DNA of 64,000 bases from Bradyrhizobium sp. 141 (GCF_023074055.1 NZ_JADPKR010000103.1:186001-250000); one strand, 5' to 3'; numbered from the stretch's first letter, positions 45,664 to 54,735 are shown. Numbers and translations are program-made. The notes: a model not told the origin generated them from the sequence alone.

Positions 45664-46464
45664 ATGCGCTTGAAGGACAAGGTTGCGATCGTCGTCGGCG
45701 CCGGCCAGAGCCCCGGCGAAGGCATGGGTAACGGCCGCGCCACTGCGCTGACCTTCGCGCGCGAGGGCGCGAAGGTGTTGTGTGTCGATCACCATCTGGA
45801 ATCGGTGCAGGAAACGGTTGCGATGATCACCGCAAAGCAAGGAACCGCCACGGCCTTCAAGGCCGACGTGACCAAGGCTGCCGACATCAAGGCGATGGTG
45901 GCGGATGCACAATCACGCTGGGGCCGGATCGACGTGCTGCACAACAATGTCGGCGTCAGCCTTGCCGGCGGCGACGCCGAGTTGCTGCAACTGACCGAAG
46001 AGGCGTTCGACCGCGTCGTCGCGATCAATTTGAAGAGCTGTATTCTCGCGGCGAAGGAGGTGATCCCGATCATGCGCGCACAGCGAAGCGGCGCCATCAT
46101 CAACATCTCCTCGATGGCGGCGATCACGACCTACCCTTACGTCACCTACAAGGCGACGAAGTCGGCGATGATCGCCTTCACCGAACAGCTCGCCTACCAG
46201 AACGCCGAATACGGCATCCGCGCCAACGTCATCCTGCCCGGCCTGATGAACACGCCGATGGCCGTCGACACCCGCGCCCGCGAATGGCACAAGACCCGCG
46301 CCGAGGTCGAAGCCGAACGCGACAGCAAGGTGCCGCTGCGCAGGAAGATGGGCACCGGATGGGACGTCGCGAATGCCGCGCTGTTCCTGGCGTCGGATGA
46401 AGCGGACTTCATCACCGGCGTGACGCTGCCGGTGGATGGCGGAGCGAGCGTGAGGCGGGGGTAG
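45664..46464 (+). CDS. SDR-family oxidoreductase
   Basis: 266 residues. The cofactor loop is longer than usual (VVGAGQSPGEGMGNGRATAL), NNVGV stands for the NNAG motif, and the active site is normal: SSMAAI for serine and YKATK for the YxxxK pair. The end ITGVTLPVDGGASVRRG is classical. It is divergent from cyo and convergent with the sugar dehydrogenase. Substrate unknown; cyclohexane-diol or cis-diol type dehydrogenases have similar loops. Confidence 0.85.
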   Translation: MRLKDKVAIVVGAGQSPGEGMGNGRATALTFAREGAKVLCVDHHLESVQETVAMITAKQGTATAFKADVTKAADIKAMVADAQSRWGRIDVLHNNVGVSLAGGDAELLQLTEEAFDRVVAINLKSCILAAKEVIPIMRAQRSGAIINISSMAAITTYPYVTYKATKSAMIAFTEQLAYQNAEYGIRANVILPGLMNTPMAVDTRAREWHKTRAEVEAERDSKVPLRRKMGTGWDVANAALFLASDEADFITGVTLPVDGGASVRRG

Positions 46465-46485
46465 AGCCGCGAGTGCGGTGCTCTT

Positions 46486-46518
46486 ACCCTCCCCTGGAGG
46501 GGCCCTCCAGGGGAGGGT
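46486..46518. terminator. Perfect 15-base inverted repeat between convergent genes
   Basis: ACCCTCCCCTGGAGG and its exact complement CCTCCAGGGGAGGGT are separated by GGC. The hairpin sits between the stop of the SDR gene and the stop of the sugar dehydrogenase, so it could end transcription from both sides. There is no T-run, which is common in such genomes. Confidence 0.7.
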
Positions 46519-46524
46519 GCACCG

Positions 46525-47859
46525 TCACTGCCGCACGCTTGTTACACGCCAGATCGTGCCGTTGCCGTCTTCCGAGATCAGCAGCGATCCGTCCTTCGCA
46601 ACCGCCACCCCCACCGGCCTGCCCCACACCTCCGTGTCGCTCACCACAAACCCCGTGACGAAATCCTCATACTCGCCCGTCGGCTTGCCGTCCTTCATCT
46701 TGATGCGGATCACCTTGTAGCCGGTGCGCTTCGACCGATTCCAGGAGCCGTGCTCAGCGGCGAACGCGTCGCCCTGATACTCGGGCGGGAACTGCGTGCC
46801 TTGATAAAACGTCATGCCGAGCGAAGCCGAATGCGGCTGAACCAGCACATCCGGCACCGTCACCTTGTCCTTGAGGTCCGGCCGCGCGCCGGCGTGGCGG
46901 GGGTCTTCATTGTTGCCGATATAAAACCACGGCCAGCCGTAGAAGCCGCCCTCCTTCACGCTGGTCACGTAATCGGGCACGAGATCGTCGCCGAGGCCGT
47001 CGCGTTCGTTGGTCGAGCACCAGGGCAGTCCGGTCTGCGGCTGGATCGCAAGGCCGACGCAATTGCGGATGCCGGTGGCATAGATCTTCCGCTCCTTGCC
47101 GTCAGGATTGAAGGCCAGCACCGCGGCGCGCTCGGTCTCGCTGGCCCAGGCCGCGCCGAGCGGTTGCGCTTTCGACCAAACCTCCATCCCGCCCGGCGGC
47201 GTGCCCATGCCTTCGGCGACGTTGCTGAGCGAGCCGACCGACACCAGCATGCGCTTGTTGTCAGGCGTGAAGACGATGTCGCGGGTGGAATGGCCGCCAT
47301 CATGCGGCAGGCTCGCCACGATCGTCTCGGCCTTGCCGCGCGCCTTGAGATCGCCGGCCTGATAGGCAAAGCGGACGACGCTGTCGGTGTTGGCGACATA
47401 GACCCATTGCGGATTGTCGCCACTCGGAAAGAAGGCGATGCCGAACGGCTGCCGCAGGCCGCTGGCAAACACGTCGTTGCTCGCGACTTTACCGCCCTCG
47501 CCTGCGCGCAGGACGCGGATGTTGCCCGACCGCGTCTCTGCGACGAACACATCGCCGTTCGGCGCCACCCGCACGATGCGCGGCGCGCGCAAGCCTTCGG
47601 CGAACAGCTCGATCTTGAATCCGGCCGGCACCTGGAGTGCAGCCTCGGGCGGACGCGGCACCACGCACGACGAGCTCGCCACCGACCGCGTCGCACCGGG
47701 CCTGACCAGATCCTGCGGCCGGATCAGCCTGACCGTACCAGGCTTGTCGGCCCGCCAATCGCCATAGGCATCCTTGCCTTGCAGCACCGGCTCGGCCTGC
47801 ACGCCGGTCGCAACCAGCAGTCCCGCGGATATCGCTACGGACAAAATTCTGCTCTTCAC
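46525..47859 (-). CDS. PQQ-dependent sugar dehydrogenase (sorbosone dehydrogenase family)
   Basis: 444 residues with a GTG start (47859) after the strong site GGGAGGACAAC. A signal peptide follows (VKSRILSVAISAGLLVATG). The six-bladed propeller carries NGDVFVAETRSGNIRVLRAG, HDGGHSTRDIVFTPDNKRM with the conserved H-x-x-R-type residues, EKERK-like IYATGIRNCVGLAIQPQTG and EHGSWNRSKRTGYKV. The family oxidises aldoses or sorbosone in the periplasm with PQQ. The natural substrate here is unknown. Divergent from puuD. Confidence 0.85.
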   Translation of the reverse strand: MKSRILSVAISAGLLVATGVQAEPVLQGKDAYGDWRADKPGTVRLIRPQDLVRPGATRSVASSSCVVPRPPEAALQVPAGFKIELFAEGLRAPRIVRVAPNGDVFVAETRSGNIRVLRAGEGGKVASNDVFASGLRQPFGIAFFPSGDNPQWVYVANTDSVVRFAYQAGDLKARGKAETIVASLPHDGGHSTRDIVFTPDNKRMLVSVGSLSNVAEGMGTPPGGMEVWSKAQPLGAAWASETERAAVLAFNPDGKERKIYATGIRNCVGLAIQPQTGLPWCSTNERDGLGDDLVPDYVTSVKEGGFYGWPWFYIGNNEDPRHAGARPDLKDKVTVPDVLVQPHSASLGMTFYQGTQFPPEYQGDAFAAEHGSWNRSKRTGYKVIRIKMKDGKPTGEYEDFVTGFVVSDTEVWGRPVGVAVAKDGSLLISEDGNGTIWRVTSVRQ

Positions 47860-47886
47860 GTTGTCCTCCCGGCCTGCAGTCTCGAA

Positions 47887-47913
47887 CTTCGACACCACCG
47901 CGGCAGGTCGAAG
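47887..47913. promoter_or_regulatory. Inverted repeat, possible operator
   Basis: CTTCGAC and GTCGAAG arms are separated by 13 bases. They lie about 28 bases upstream of the sugar dehydrogenase start, inside the divergent region with puuD. Confidence 0.35.
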
Positions 47914-47934
47914 CTCTGCCACATCCCACGTCAG

Positions 47935-47959
47935 CTGATGCCCGCACGATGGGCATCAG
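47935..47959. promoter_or_regulatory. Perfect inverted repeat in the puuD/dehydrogenase region
   Basis: CTGATGCCC and GGGCATCAG are exact complements separated by GCACGAT. It is 110 bases before puuD and about 75 before the dehydrogenase start, so it suits a dimeric repressor acting on one or both genes. Confidence 0.5.
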
Positions 47960-48068
47960 GTGCAACCCATCGTACTGGAAAACACTGCGGATAGGTGCGA
48001 CACATTGTAAAGGCGGGGGTTGCGGTCATCAAAGCTGCGGCATCGCTGTCGCGACTGATGGGAAGATC

Positions 48069-49259
48069 ATGTGGGGATCCGTCATATCGGAATGGGCGAG
48101 CCTGCTGCTCCGCTGGCTGCACGTGGTCGCCGCGATCGCCTGGATCGGCAGTTCCTTCTATTTCATTGCCCTCGATCTCAGTCTCAAGCCGAAGGCTGAG
48201 CTGCCTGATGGCGTGCAGGGCGAAGCCTGGCAGGTCCATGGCGGCGGCTTCTACCGGATCATGAAATATCTGGTGGCCCCGAGCCAGATGCCGGACGATC
48301 TGACCTGGTTCAAATGGGAGGCCTACACCACCTGGCTGTCCGGCTTCGCGCTGATGGTGGTGGTGTATTATCTCGAGGCCGATCTGTTTCTGGTCGACAA
48401 GTCGATCCTCGACCTCACGCCATTCCAGGCCGGGCTGTTCAGCCTCGCGAGCCTCGCGCTGGCGTGGCTGCTTTATGAAGCCGCCTGTCGCACCGGGCTT
48501 GCGCAGCGCGAGCTGCCCTTTGCCATCGGCGGCTATCTATTCCTGATCGCGCTGACCTATGCCTTCACCCATGTGCTGAGCGGACGCGGTGCCTTCAACC
48601 AGATCGGCGCGATCATCGGCACCATCATGGTCGCCAACGTCTTCGCACTGATCATCCCGAACCAGAAGAAGATCGTGGCCAGCCTGATCGCGGGGCAAGC
48701 GCCCGATCCAAAGCTCGGCAAGGCCAGCAAGGAACGCTCGGTCCATAACAATTATCTGACGCTCCCTGTGGTCGTGCTGATGATCAGCAATCACTATCCC
48801 CTGCTCTACGCCACGCGCTTCAACTGGATCATCGTCGCCATCATCCTGGCGCTCGGCCCCGTGATACGCCACTTCTTCAACGCGCGGCGTGCCGGGCGCA
48901 AATCGCCGTGGTGGGTGTGGGGCGTCGCGGGAATCGGCGTGATCGCGATCCTCTTCCTTTCAGCGGCCGGTCCACGCGAGGTGAGGACGGGCGCGCTGTC
49001 GTCTCGGCCGACGCTCGCCAATGTCGAGGAGATCGTGACGTCCCGCTGCAGCATGTGCCACGCGGCCGAACCGGTCTGGGCCGGCATCGTCACCGCGCCG
49101 AAGGGCATTTTGCTCGACGCGCCCGAGCACATCCATCGCAACATCCGCCTGATCGGCCGTGTCGCGGCCTGGTCGAGCGCGATGCCGCCGGGCAACATCA
49201 CCGAGATGACCAGCGAGGAGCGTGCGATCCTTGCCGCCTATATCGAGCAGGCGCGCTGA
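48069..49259 (+). CDS. puuD: Urate hydroxylase PuuD
   Basis: 396 residues. Eight or so membrane helices (start WLHVVAAIAWIGSSFYFIAL) end near residue 300, followed by a cytochrome c domain with the heme motif CSMCH and SAMPPGNITEMTSEER. PuuD oxidises urate to 5-hydroxyisourate and passes electrons to the respiratory chain, unlike soluble urate oxidase. The ATG at 48069 follows GGGAAG. The other urate-pathway genes (transthyretin-like HIU hydrolase, OHCU decarboxylase, allantoinase) are not in this window. Confidence 0.9.
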   Translation: MWGSVISEWASLLLRWLHVVAAIAWIGSSFYFIALDLSLKPKAELPDGVQGEAWQVHGGGFYRIMKYLVAPSQMPDDLTWFKWEAYTTWLSGFALMVVVYYLEADLFLVDKSILDLTPFQAGLFSLASLALAWLLYEAACRTGLAQRELPFAIGGYLFLIALTYAFTHVLSGRGAFNQIGAIIGTIMVANVFALIIPNQKKIVASLIAGQAPDPKLGKASKERSVHNNYLTLPVVVLMISNHYPLLYATRFNWIIVAIILALGPVIRHFFNARRAGRKSPWWVWGVAGIGVIAILFLSAAGPREVRTGALSSRPTLANVEEIVTSRCSMCHAAEPVWAGIVTAPKGILLDAPEHIHRNIRLIGRVAAWSSAMPPGNITEMTSEERAILAAYIEQAR

Positions 49260-49408
49260 CGCCACTACGCGTCGATGCCGCATTTCGCGGAATGAAATTC
49301 CATATCGCCTGTCGATTAGAAAATGACTTGACCGCTTATCCGGCGTAGACAAGACCTTGCGGTCGCCGGCGCGGCCTGAAGTCAGTTTGCATTCGCGGGG
49401 AAAGAACA

Positions 49409-50266
49409 GTGGCCCTCAACAACGTCATCGGTATCGACCACGCCGTAATCATGGTGCAGGACCTCGACAAGGCCGCCGAGAACTACCGGCAACTCGGTTT
49501 CACCGTCTCCCCGCGCGGCACGCATAGTGCGCATATGGGCACCGGCAACTACACTATCATGTTCGACCCTGACTATATGGAGCTACTCGGCGTGCTCACC
49601 GCGACCGAGCACAACGCGCCGGCGCGGGCGTTCCTGGACCAGCGCGGCGAAGGTATCGAGCGTATCGCCTTCACCGCGGTCGATTCCGCCGCCGGCGCGG
49701 AGGAGATCCGCGCGCGCGGCCTGACGCCGATCGGCCCGACTGATTTCGAACGGCCGGTGACGCTGCCGAATGGCACCGTCTCGGCGGCAAAATTCCGTAC
49801 CTTCATGTGGCCGACCGCGGAAGCGCCCGGGGGCGTGCGCATCTTCGCCTGCCAGCACAAGACCCGCGAAACGGTTTGGATTCCCGAATTGATGCGGCAC
49901 GCCAATGCCGCCAAGCGGATCAAGCAGACGCTGATCGCAACGCCCGAGCCCGCACAGGAAGCCGCGCATCTGGGACGGCTGATCGACCGGGAGCCGAAGG
50001 TCGAAGCCGATGGCGCGGTCACGGTGCACTCCGGCGGCGATCGCGCCGACTTCGTCTATTTGACGCTGGAGCAGCTCGCCGAGCGCTATCCCGGGGTGCC
50101 GCTCGCCGGCCTCTCCGAGCGTGGCGGCGCGGCGCTGGTGCTCGTCAGCGGCGATCTCGCGGCAACCGAGACGGCACTGGGCTCGGCGGCCGTGCGCAGT
50201 GGACCTGCGATCTGCGTGCCGCCGGCCAGGGCCAGCGGCACCCTGCTCGCCTTCATTGCCGGCTGA
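49409..50266 (+). CDS. Glyoxalase-like (VOC) domain protein
   Basis: 285 residues. The N-terminal half has the VOC pattern: GIDHAVIMVQDLDKAAENY, YMELLGVLTA, GIERIAFTAVD. The second half is a further VOC-like unit without clear metal ligands. The region FACQHKTRETVWIPELMRH matches the Glyoxalase_3 family. GTG start after GGGGAAAG. The reaction is unknown. Confidence 0.7.
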   Translation: MALNNVIGIDHAVIMVQDLDKAAENYRQLGFTVSPRGTHSAHMGTGNYTIMFDPDYMELLGVLTATEHNAPARAFLDQRGEGIERIAFTAVDSAAGAEEIRARGLTPIGPTDFERPVTLPNGTVSAAKFRTFMWPTAEAPGGVRIFACQHKTRETVWIPELMRHANAAKRIKQTLIATPEPAQEAAHLGRLIDREPKVEADGAVTVHSGGDRADFVYLTLEQLAERYPGVPLAGLSERGGAALVLVSGDLAATETALGSAAVRSGPAICVPPARASGTLLAFIAG

Positions 50267-50342
50267 TTTGAACTAATTCTTTAACGCCTGTTTACCCGGC
50301 GGCCCTAGGATTCCCGCGATCCAAGCCACCGGGGCCAAACGC

Positions 50343-50630
50343 ATGTTCAAAGAGGGATCGCCGATCGCCTATGACGCGCCGGCCGAGCTGAAGAAGTGGC
50401 CGTCGCTGAAGGGCGAGAGGCAGAAGGACAGAGGTCCGCCCTATCTCGTCTACAACGGCTCGCTCGCCGACTGCGTCCGGGAGCTCATGGGCAAGCCCAT
50501 CAAAGGCATCTCGCTCTACGACATCATGACGAAGCCGCAAGCGGCCTTCGACCAGACCGTGCTGTCGCCCGGCGATGCCGCCGAGATCGCGATGCGCAAG
50601 GATTTTCCCAAGGACGAGTTCAAGGATTAG
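50343..50630 (+). CDS. Small conserved hypothetical protein
   Basis: 95 residues, basic and polar (YDAPAELKKWPSLKGERQKD, YNGSLADCVRELMGKPIKGI). The codon use and clean start after CACCGGGGC indicate a real gene. No domain is recognised. Its TAG stop overlaps the TAA stop of the convergent transpeptidase gene, sharing the bases TTA(G) at 50627-50630. Confidence 0.7.
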   Translation: MFKEGSPIAYDAPAELKKWPSLKGERQKDRGPPYLVYNGSLADCVRELMGKPIKGISLYDIMTKPQAAFDQTVLSPGDAAEIAMRKDFPKDEFKD

Positions 50631-51661
50631 TTCGCGGCGCGCTTGCCGGCCGCCTTGCCCTGCTGCTTCGAGGAAGAGTCCGTCGGCGCATCGAGGAAGA
50701 CGACAGTCGTGCCGCGCTTGACGTTCTCGCCGATCACGCGCGCGTCCCAATTGGTCAGCCGGATGCAGCCGTGGGACGCCGACTTGCTGACCCTGTCGGG
50801 CTCCGCCGTTCCATGAATGCCATAACCCTGCGCCGACAAGCCAATCCAGTACGAACCCACCGGATTGTTCGGCCCCGGCTTGATGTCGAACGGCCTTTTG
50901 GATTTGACACTCTTGAACTTGTACTCCGGATTGTAGTGATAAGTCGGCTGCTCATTGGTGCCGGTAACCTTCAGCGTCCCCGTCGGCGTCGGGCGATCCG
51001 GACTGCCGATTGACGCCGGATAGAACGCGACCAGACGACCGGAGCCCTCGTAAGCCTTCAGCGTCGCGTGCGTCTTGTCGATCTCGATCCGAACGACGCG
51101 CGGAAGCTCGCGTCGCGCCGGCACGCTGGCCACGGCAATGGTCTCGCCGGCTTTATCGAAAGCCTTTCCCGGATTGAGCGCCTTCAACAGCTCTTCGCTC
51201 ATGTGGAATCTCTCCGCGAGCCCTTCGAGCGGACTGGTGTAGCTCAGCGCCTCCAGCGACTTCATGTCATCGAGCCTGGCCGGCAGCTTCTTGAGAAACG
51301 GCCCCTTCACATCTGCGTCGGTGATCTTGTAGTCGACGAGGGCAGAACCTTCGCTCGCCGCGTTCAGCTTGTCCCAGAGTTCAGGGGGGATCGTCTTGTC
51401 GAATCCGACACCGTTCTGCTCGGCAAACGCCTTCAGCGCCTTCTGCGCGTTCTCGCCGAGCTTGCCGTCGATCTGGCCAGGAGAGAATTGCGCACGATCG
51501 AGCAAAATCTGAAGCTTCGTCACCGGCGCGGTGATCTTGTCCGCAGCCGGCTGCTTTTCGGGACGCGCAGCGTCATTCACCGCTCTCGCATCGAGATTGC
51601 CCGCGAGAGCAGGGCAGATGAACCACAGCGACATCACCGCGCCAAGCATCCATCGCATCAT
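50627..51661 (-). CDS. L,D-transpeptidase (YkuD family)
   Basis: 344 residues. Signal peptide (MMRWMLGAVMSLWFICPALA), a peptidoglycan-binding domain at about 45-105 (DRAQFSPGQIDGKLGENAQK), a LysM-like segment near 150-180 (LAERFHMSEELLKALNPG), and the YkuD catalytic domain with HGTAEPDRVSKSASHGCIRL, where the cysteine in SHGCIR is the nucleophile. It makes 3-3 cross-links or attaches proteins to peptidoglycan. The ATG at 51661 follows GGGACGAG. Divergent from the lytic transglycosylase gene. Confidence 0.9.
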   Translation of the reverse strand: MMRWMLGAVMSLWFICPALAGNLDARAVNDAARPEKQPAADKITAPVTKLQILLDRAQFSPGQIDGKLGENAQKALKAFAEQNGVGFDKTIPPELWDKLNAASEGSALVDYKITDADVKGPFLKKLPARLDDMKSLEALSYTSPLEGLAERFHMSEELLKALNPGKAFDKAGETIAVASVPARRELPRVVRIEIDKTHATLKAYEGSGRLVAFYPASIGSPDRPTPTGTLKVTGTNEQPTYHYNPEYKFKSVKSKRPFDIKPGPNNPVGSYWIGLSAQGYGIHGTAEPDRVSKSASHGCIRLTNWDARVIGENVKRGTTVVFLDAPTDSSSKQQGKAAGKRAAN

Positions 51662-51838
51662 GATCGCTCGTCCCAAACAATGATCCGCAAATCCGCGGGC
51701 AGTTTCTTTTTTGGAACACCGTACTAACACCGAAGGAACCGACGAGACCGCAGCTTTGCCGCAATCGGAAGGTTAAGAACTTCCTATCGCCGGCGCATCG
51801 CTGGCCGTTCACCCCACAGTTCGAGGTTGCCCCAGCAA

Positions 51839-52801
51839 ATGCGATTTGTCGTCGCGGCTTGCGCCGCGTTTCTGATTCTGATGTGCGACCTCGATCCGTC
51901 GGCGTCGCGGCAAACATCAACTATCGACACCGCCGTTCTCAAGAACAATCATGCCTCGTCACTTGTTCCAGTGGTCGAGCTCTTCCTTGCCAGCGTGCAG
52001 GCCATCGAGCTCGCCAACGCGCGCGCGGCGTATGAGGAAACAATCGAGCCACCGCGCGCGGCCGAACCTGTCGTCGAGGCGCCGGTTTCACCGACGGACA
52101 AATTTTGTCATGCGCTTCGCGAGGCTGCCGAAGCCAGCGGCATTCCGGTGCCGTTCTTCGCGCGGCTGATCTGGCAGGAGAGCCGGTTCAAATCCAACGA
52201 GGTCAGCCACGCCGGCGCGCAGGGCGTCGCGCAGTTCATGCCCGGGACCGCCGCCGAGGTCGGGCTCGATGATCCCTTCGATCCGATGAAGGCGCTGCCT
52301 GCATCGGCCAAATTCCTGCGCAAGCTGCGTGACGATTTCGGCAATCTCGGCCTCGCCGCCGCCGCCTACAATGCAGGCCCGGGCCGCATCCAGAAATGGC
52401 TCGGCAAAGAGAGCGAGCTGCCGCGCGAGACGCGCGACTATGTCCGCATCATCACTGGCACCAAGGCCGAGGACTGGACCGAGCGATCCGAGGCACTTGC
52501 GATCCGGATCGACCTTCCGCGCGAAGCGCCCTGCGAAGGTTTCGGCAGTCTCTCGAAGACAAAGGACGTCGCCTGGGTTCCGGTCAACCTGACGCCTTCG
52601 GTCACGACCATCATTCGCAAGGCCGAACAGCTCGCCGCGCGCCAACCGACGAACCGCGCGCGCAAGCGGTTCGCGATTATGCTCCGGAAGAATGCCACGG
52701 CCCATGGTAAGGCACGCAGCATGATTGCGGCACGCGCGGCCGGAAAGAGCGCGAAGGCCCGCGCCGTTCGCTTCGCATCACGCGAACGGCCGTCGGGTTA
52801 G
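51839..52801 (+). CDS. Lytic transglycosylase (SLT domain)
   Basis: 320 residues with an N-terminal hydrophobic signal (RFVVAACAAFLILMCDLDPS). The SLT domain is at about 90-200: catalytic glutamate in LIWQESRFKSNEVSHAGAQG, then VAQFMPGTAAEVGL and AAAYNAGPGRIQKWLG. It cleaves glycan strands to 1,6-anhydro ends. The C-terminal 70 residues are basic (ARKRFAIMLRKNATAHGKAR). A TTG at 51827 is a weaker start. Pairs functionally with the neighbouring transpeptidase. Confidence 0.88.
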   Translation: MRFVVAACAAFLILMCDLDPSASRQTSTIDTAVLKNNHASSLVPVVELFLASVQAIELANARAAYEETIEPPRAAEPVVEAPVSPTDKFCHALREAAEASGIPVPFFARLIWQESRFKSNEVSHAGAQGVAQFMPGTAAEVGLDDPFDPMKALPASAKFLRKLRDDFGNLGLAAAAYNAGPGRIQKWLGKESELPRETRDYVRIITGTKAEDWTERSEALAIRIDLPREAPCEGFGSLSKTKDVAWVPVNLTPSVTTIIRKAEQLAARQPTNRARKRFAIMLRKNATAHGKARSMIAARAAGKSAKARAVRFASRERPSG

Positions 52802-52804
52802 TGT

Positions 52805-52832
52805 TCGGAGCCACCCGTTTGAGTGGCTCCGA
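52805..52832. terminator. Inverted repeat, bidirectional terminator
   Basis: TCGGAGCCAC and GTGGCTCCGA are exact arms with an eight-base loop. It begins four bases after the stop of the transglycosylase gene and lies before the stop of the convergent DUF1236 gene. Confidence 0.7.
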
Positions 52833-52843
52833 CATTTATCGCG

Positions 52844-53974
52844 CTAGTCGATCTCCTCGATCACGCGCCGCTCACGCGGCTCGATGACGTAGGTCCGGGT
52901 GTCGCGGTGGATGTAGCGGTATTCCCGCAGGTCCGGCGCGTCCCGATAGACCGTGCTCGGGAATTCCTCCACCTCGACGCTCTCGGGGAGACGGTCACCG
53001 ACGCGGACATCCGTGCGTGCGGTACTCCCGGTGGTCCGCGCCTCGCTTCGCCCTTCGGTACGGGTTTTCGCATGCTTGCGGATCGCATCACGATCGCGAT
53101 CGGAGAACTTGCTGGGGCTGCGCTCGCGCGTGGTCGTCGTCGTGGTCGCCGTGGACTGCCCCGAATACGGCAGCACCGTCACGATCTTGTACGTCGCCGG
53201 ATCGACCACGACGATCTCATCCTTCACCAGCGCGAAGCTGTAGCCGCGATATTGCGGCACGATCTCAACGACGTCAGGCGGCAGTATCGAGAGATGCACG
53301 TCGCGCGGCACCACCGTGCCGACATTCAGCGAGAAATTGACGCTGGTCACAGGCCGAACGTTCAGGCGCGAGATCGAGGTGCTGATCTTGGTCTCCTGCT
53401 GCCGGTTGAGATTGACGTCGGTCCGCGCGGCCGCCTGCGCATTGGTGCCGCTACGCTCGCCCTGGGCCTGATTGCTGGCTGGCGCATTCGGCGCCTGCTG
53501 AGCCTGGTTGGTCCCGGATGCAGCGGGCGCCTGCTGGGCCTGATTGCTGTTGTTGGCGGGCGGCGGATTGGACCGATCCTGCGCCTGGTTCGTGTTCGCC
53601 GGTGGCGGGTTGGCGCTCTGCTGGGTCGCGGGCTGGTTGCCGGTCGTGTTCGAGCTTGCCGTGCCGCTCTGCGGCCGCGAAGTGTCCGTGCTGTTCGCCG
53701 CGTTGTTAGATGTGCCGGAGCCGGAATTGGCAGCCCCGGATGACGGCGCGGTGCTCTGCGTCGTCTGCGCCGAGTTTCCTGTCGCCGGTGATTGCTGCGG
53801 CTGCGATGTGGTCTGCTGCTTATCAGCCGCAGACGGCGCAGCGGTGGACGGCGCTGTGGAATTTGATTGGGATTGCGGCGTCTGATCGGACTTCGTGGTG
53901 GTGTTGGGCGATTGCGCAAAGGCGGCGTTCGCCAGCACCAGCCCTAATGCGGTGGTTGCCAACAGGCGGATCAT
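52844..53974 (-). CDS. Exported DUF1236 protein with a low-complexity N-terminal half
   Basis: 376 residues. A signal peptide (LLATTALGLVLANAAFA) is followed by about 165 residues made mostly of Q, N, S, T, P and A (for example NPPPANTNQAQDRSNPPPAN twice). The folded part has two DUF1236-type segments, with DVHLSILPPDVVEIVPQYRG-YSFALVKDEIVVVDP near 230-265 and a last repeat near 325-372 (SVEVEEFPSTVYRDAPDLRE). DUF1236 proteins are abundant in Bradyrhizobium, but their role is unknown. Convergent with the transglycosylase gene. Confidence 0.78.
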   Translation of the reverse strand: MIRLLATTALGLVLANAAFAQSPNTTTKSDQTPQSQSNSTAPSTAAPSAADKQQTTSQPQQSPATGNSAQTTQSTAPSSGAANSGSGTSNNAANSTDTSRPQSGTASSNTTGNQPATQQSANPPPANTNQAQDRSNPPPANNSNQAQQAPAASGTNQAQQAPNAPASNQAQGERSGTNAQAAARTDVNLNRQQETKISTSISRLNVRPVTSVNFSLNVGTVVPRDVHLSILPPDVVEIVPQYRGYSFALVKDEIVVVDPATYKIVTVLPYSGQSTATTTTTTRERSPSKFSDRDRDAIRKHAKTRTEGRSEARTTGSTARTDVRVGDRLPESVEVEEFPSTVYRDAPDLREYRYIHRDTRTYVIEPRERRVIEEID

Positions 53975-54081
53975 GGTTCACTCCCTTTTATCAAATGAAC
54001 GTTGGCTACTAACCTGCGCTAAAACGGCCGGTTCCACTTTTTCCCGAGAGAAAGGCGAACCGCTTCCGCACGGAACCTGCA

Positions 54082-54543
54082 ATGCCATCGAAGAGTGCCG
54101 GGATCATCGCCTATCGGAAGCGGCGGACGCTTGAGGTTCTCCTCGTTCATCCCGGAGGGCCGTTTTGGCGCAACAAGGATCTCGGCGCATGGTCGATCCC
54201 GAAGGGCGAGTATGCGGACGAAGAAGATGCAGCGATCGCCGCGCGACGCGAATTTGCCGAGGAGCTTGGACTTGAGCCGTCCATGCGGTTGACCGCGCTG
54301 GGTCAGATCAAGCAGCGCGGCGGCAAGCTCGTCACCGCGTTCGCGGCCGAGCTCGATCTCGACGTGCGCGGCATTCGCAGCAACAATTTCGAGATGGAAT
54401 GGCCGCCACGGAGCGGCAAACGGCAGACCTTCCCGGAGGTCGATCGTGCCGAATGGTTCACGCTCGAAGAGGCGCGGGAGAAGATCAACGCAGGACAACG
54501 CCCCCTGCTCGATCGGCTGGAGCAACTGGCGGGCGGCGAATAG
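54082..54543 (+). CDS. Nudix hydrolase
   Basis: 153 residues. The Nudix box is GEYADEEDAAIAARREFAEE followed by LGL, with all the expected glutamates. FWRNKDLGAWSIPKGE precedes it. The C-terminal part has EMEWPPRSGKRQTFPEVDRA, as in a branch that includes diadenosine or polyphosphate-type hydrolases. Hydrolyses a nucleoside diphosphate linked to another group, substrate not known. Confidence 0.88.
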   Translation: MPSKSAGIIAYRKRRTLEVLLVHPGGPFWRNKDLGAWSIPKGEYADEEDAAIAARREFAEELGLEPSMRLTALGQIKQRGGKLVTAFAAELDLDVRGIRSNNFEMEWPPRSGKRQTFPEVDRAEWFTLEEAREKINAGQRPLLDRLEQLAGGE

Positions 54544-54568
54544 GAATCCTGTGATGGAAACAGGTGCG

Positions 54569-54694
54569 CTCCCTCTCCCGCTTGCGGGAGAGGGTTGGGG
54601 AGAGGTTTTCTCCGCAACGGGACAATCCCCCAGAGGATAGAACCCTCACCCGCCGTGCTTCGCACGTCGACCTCTCCCGCAAGCGGGAGAGGTG
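54569..54694. repeat. Palindromic repeat, family A copy 4
   Basis: CCTCTCCCGCTTGCGGGAGAGG at the left and CCTCTCCCGCAAGCGGGAGAGG at the right, with GGGGAGAGG and CACCCGCCGTGCTTCGC in between. It lies between the convergent Nudix and Bug-type genes. Confidence 0.75.
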
Positions 54695-54735
54695 CAGCGG
54701 AGCCAGCCGCTACGCGCAAGCGCAAACAGATGCCC

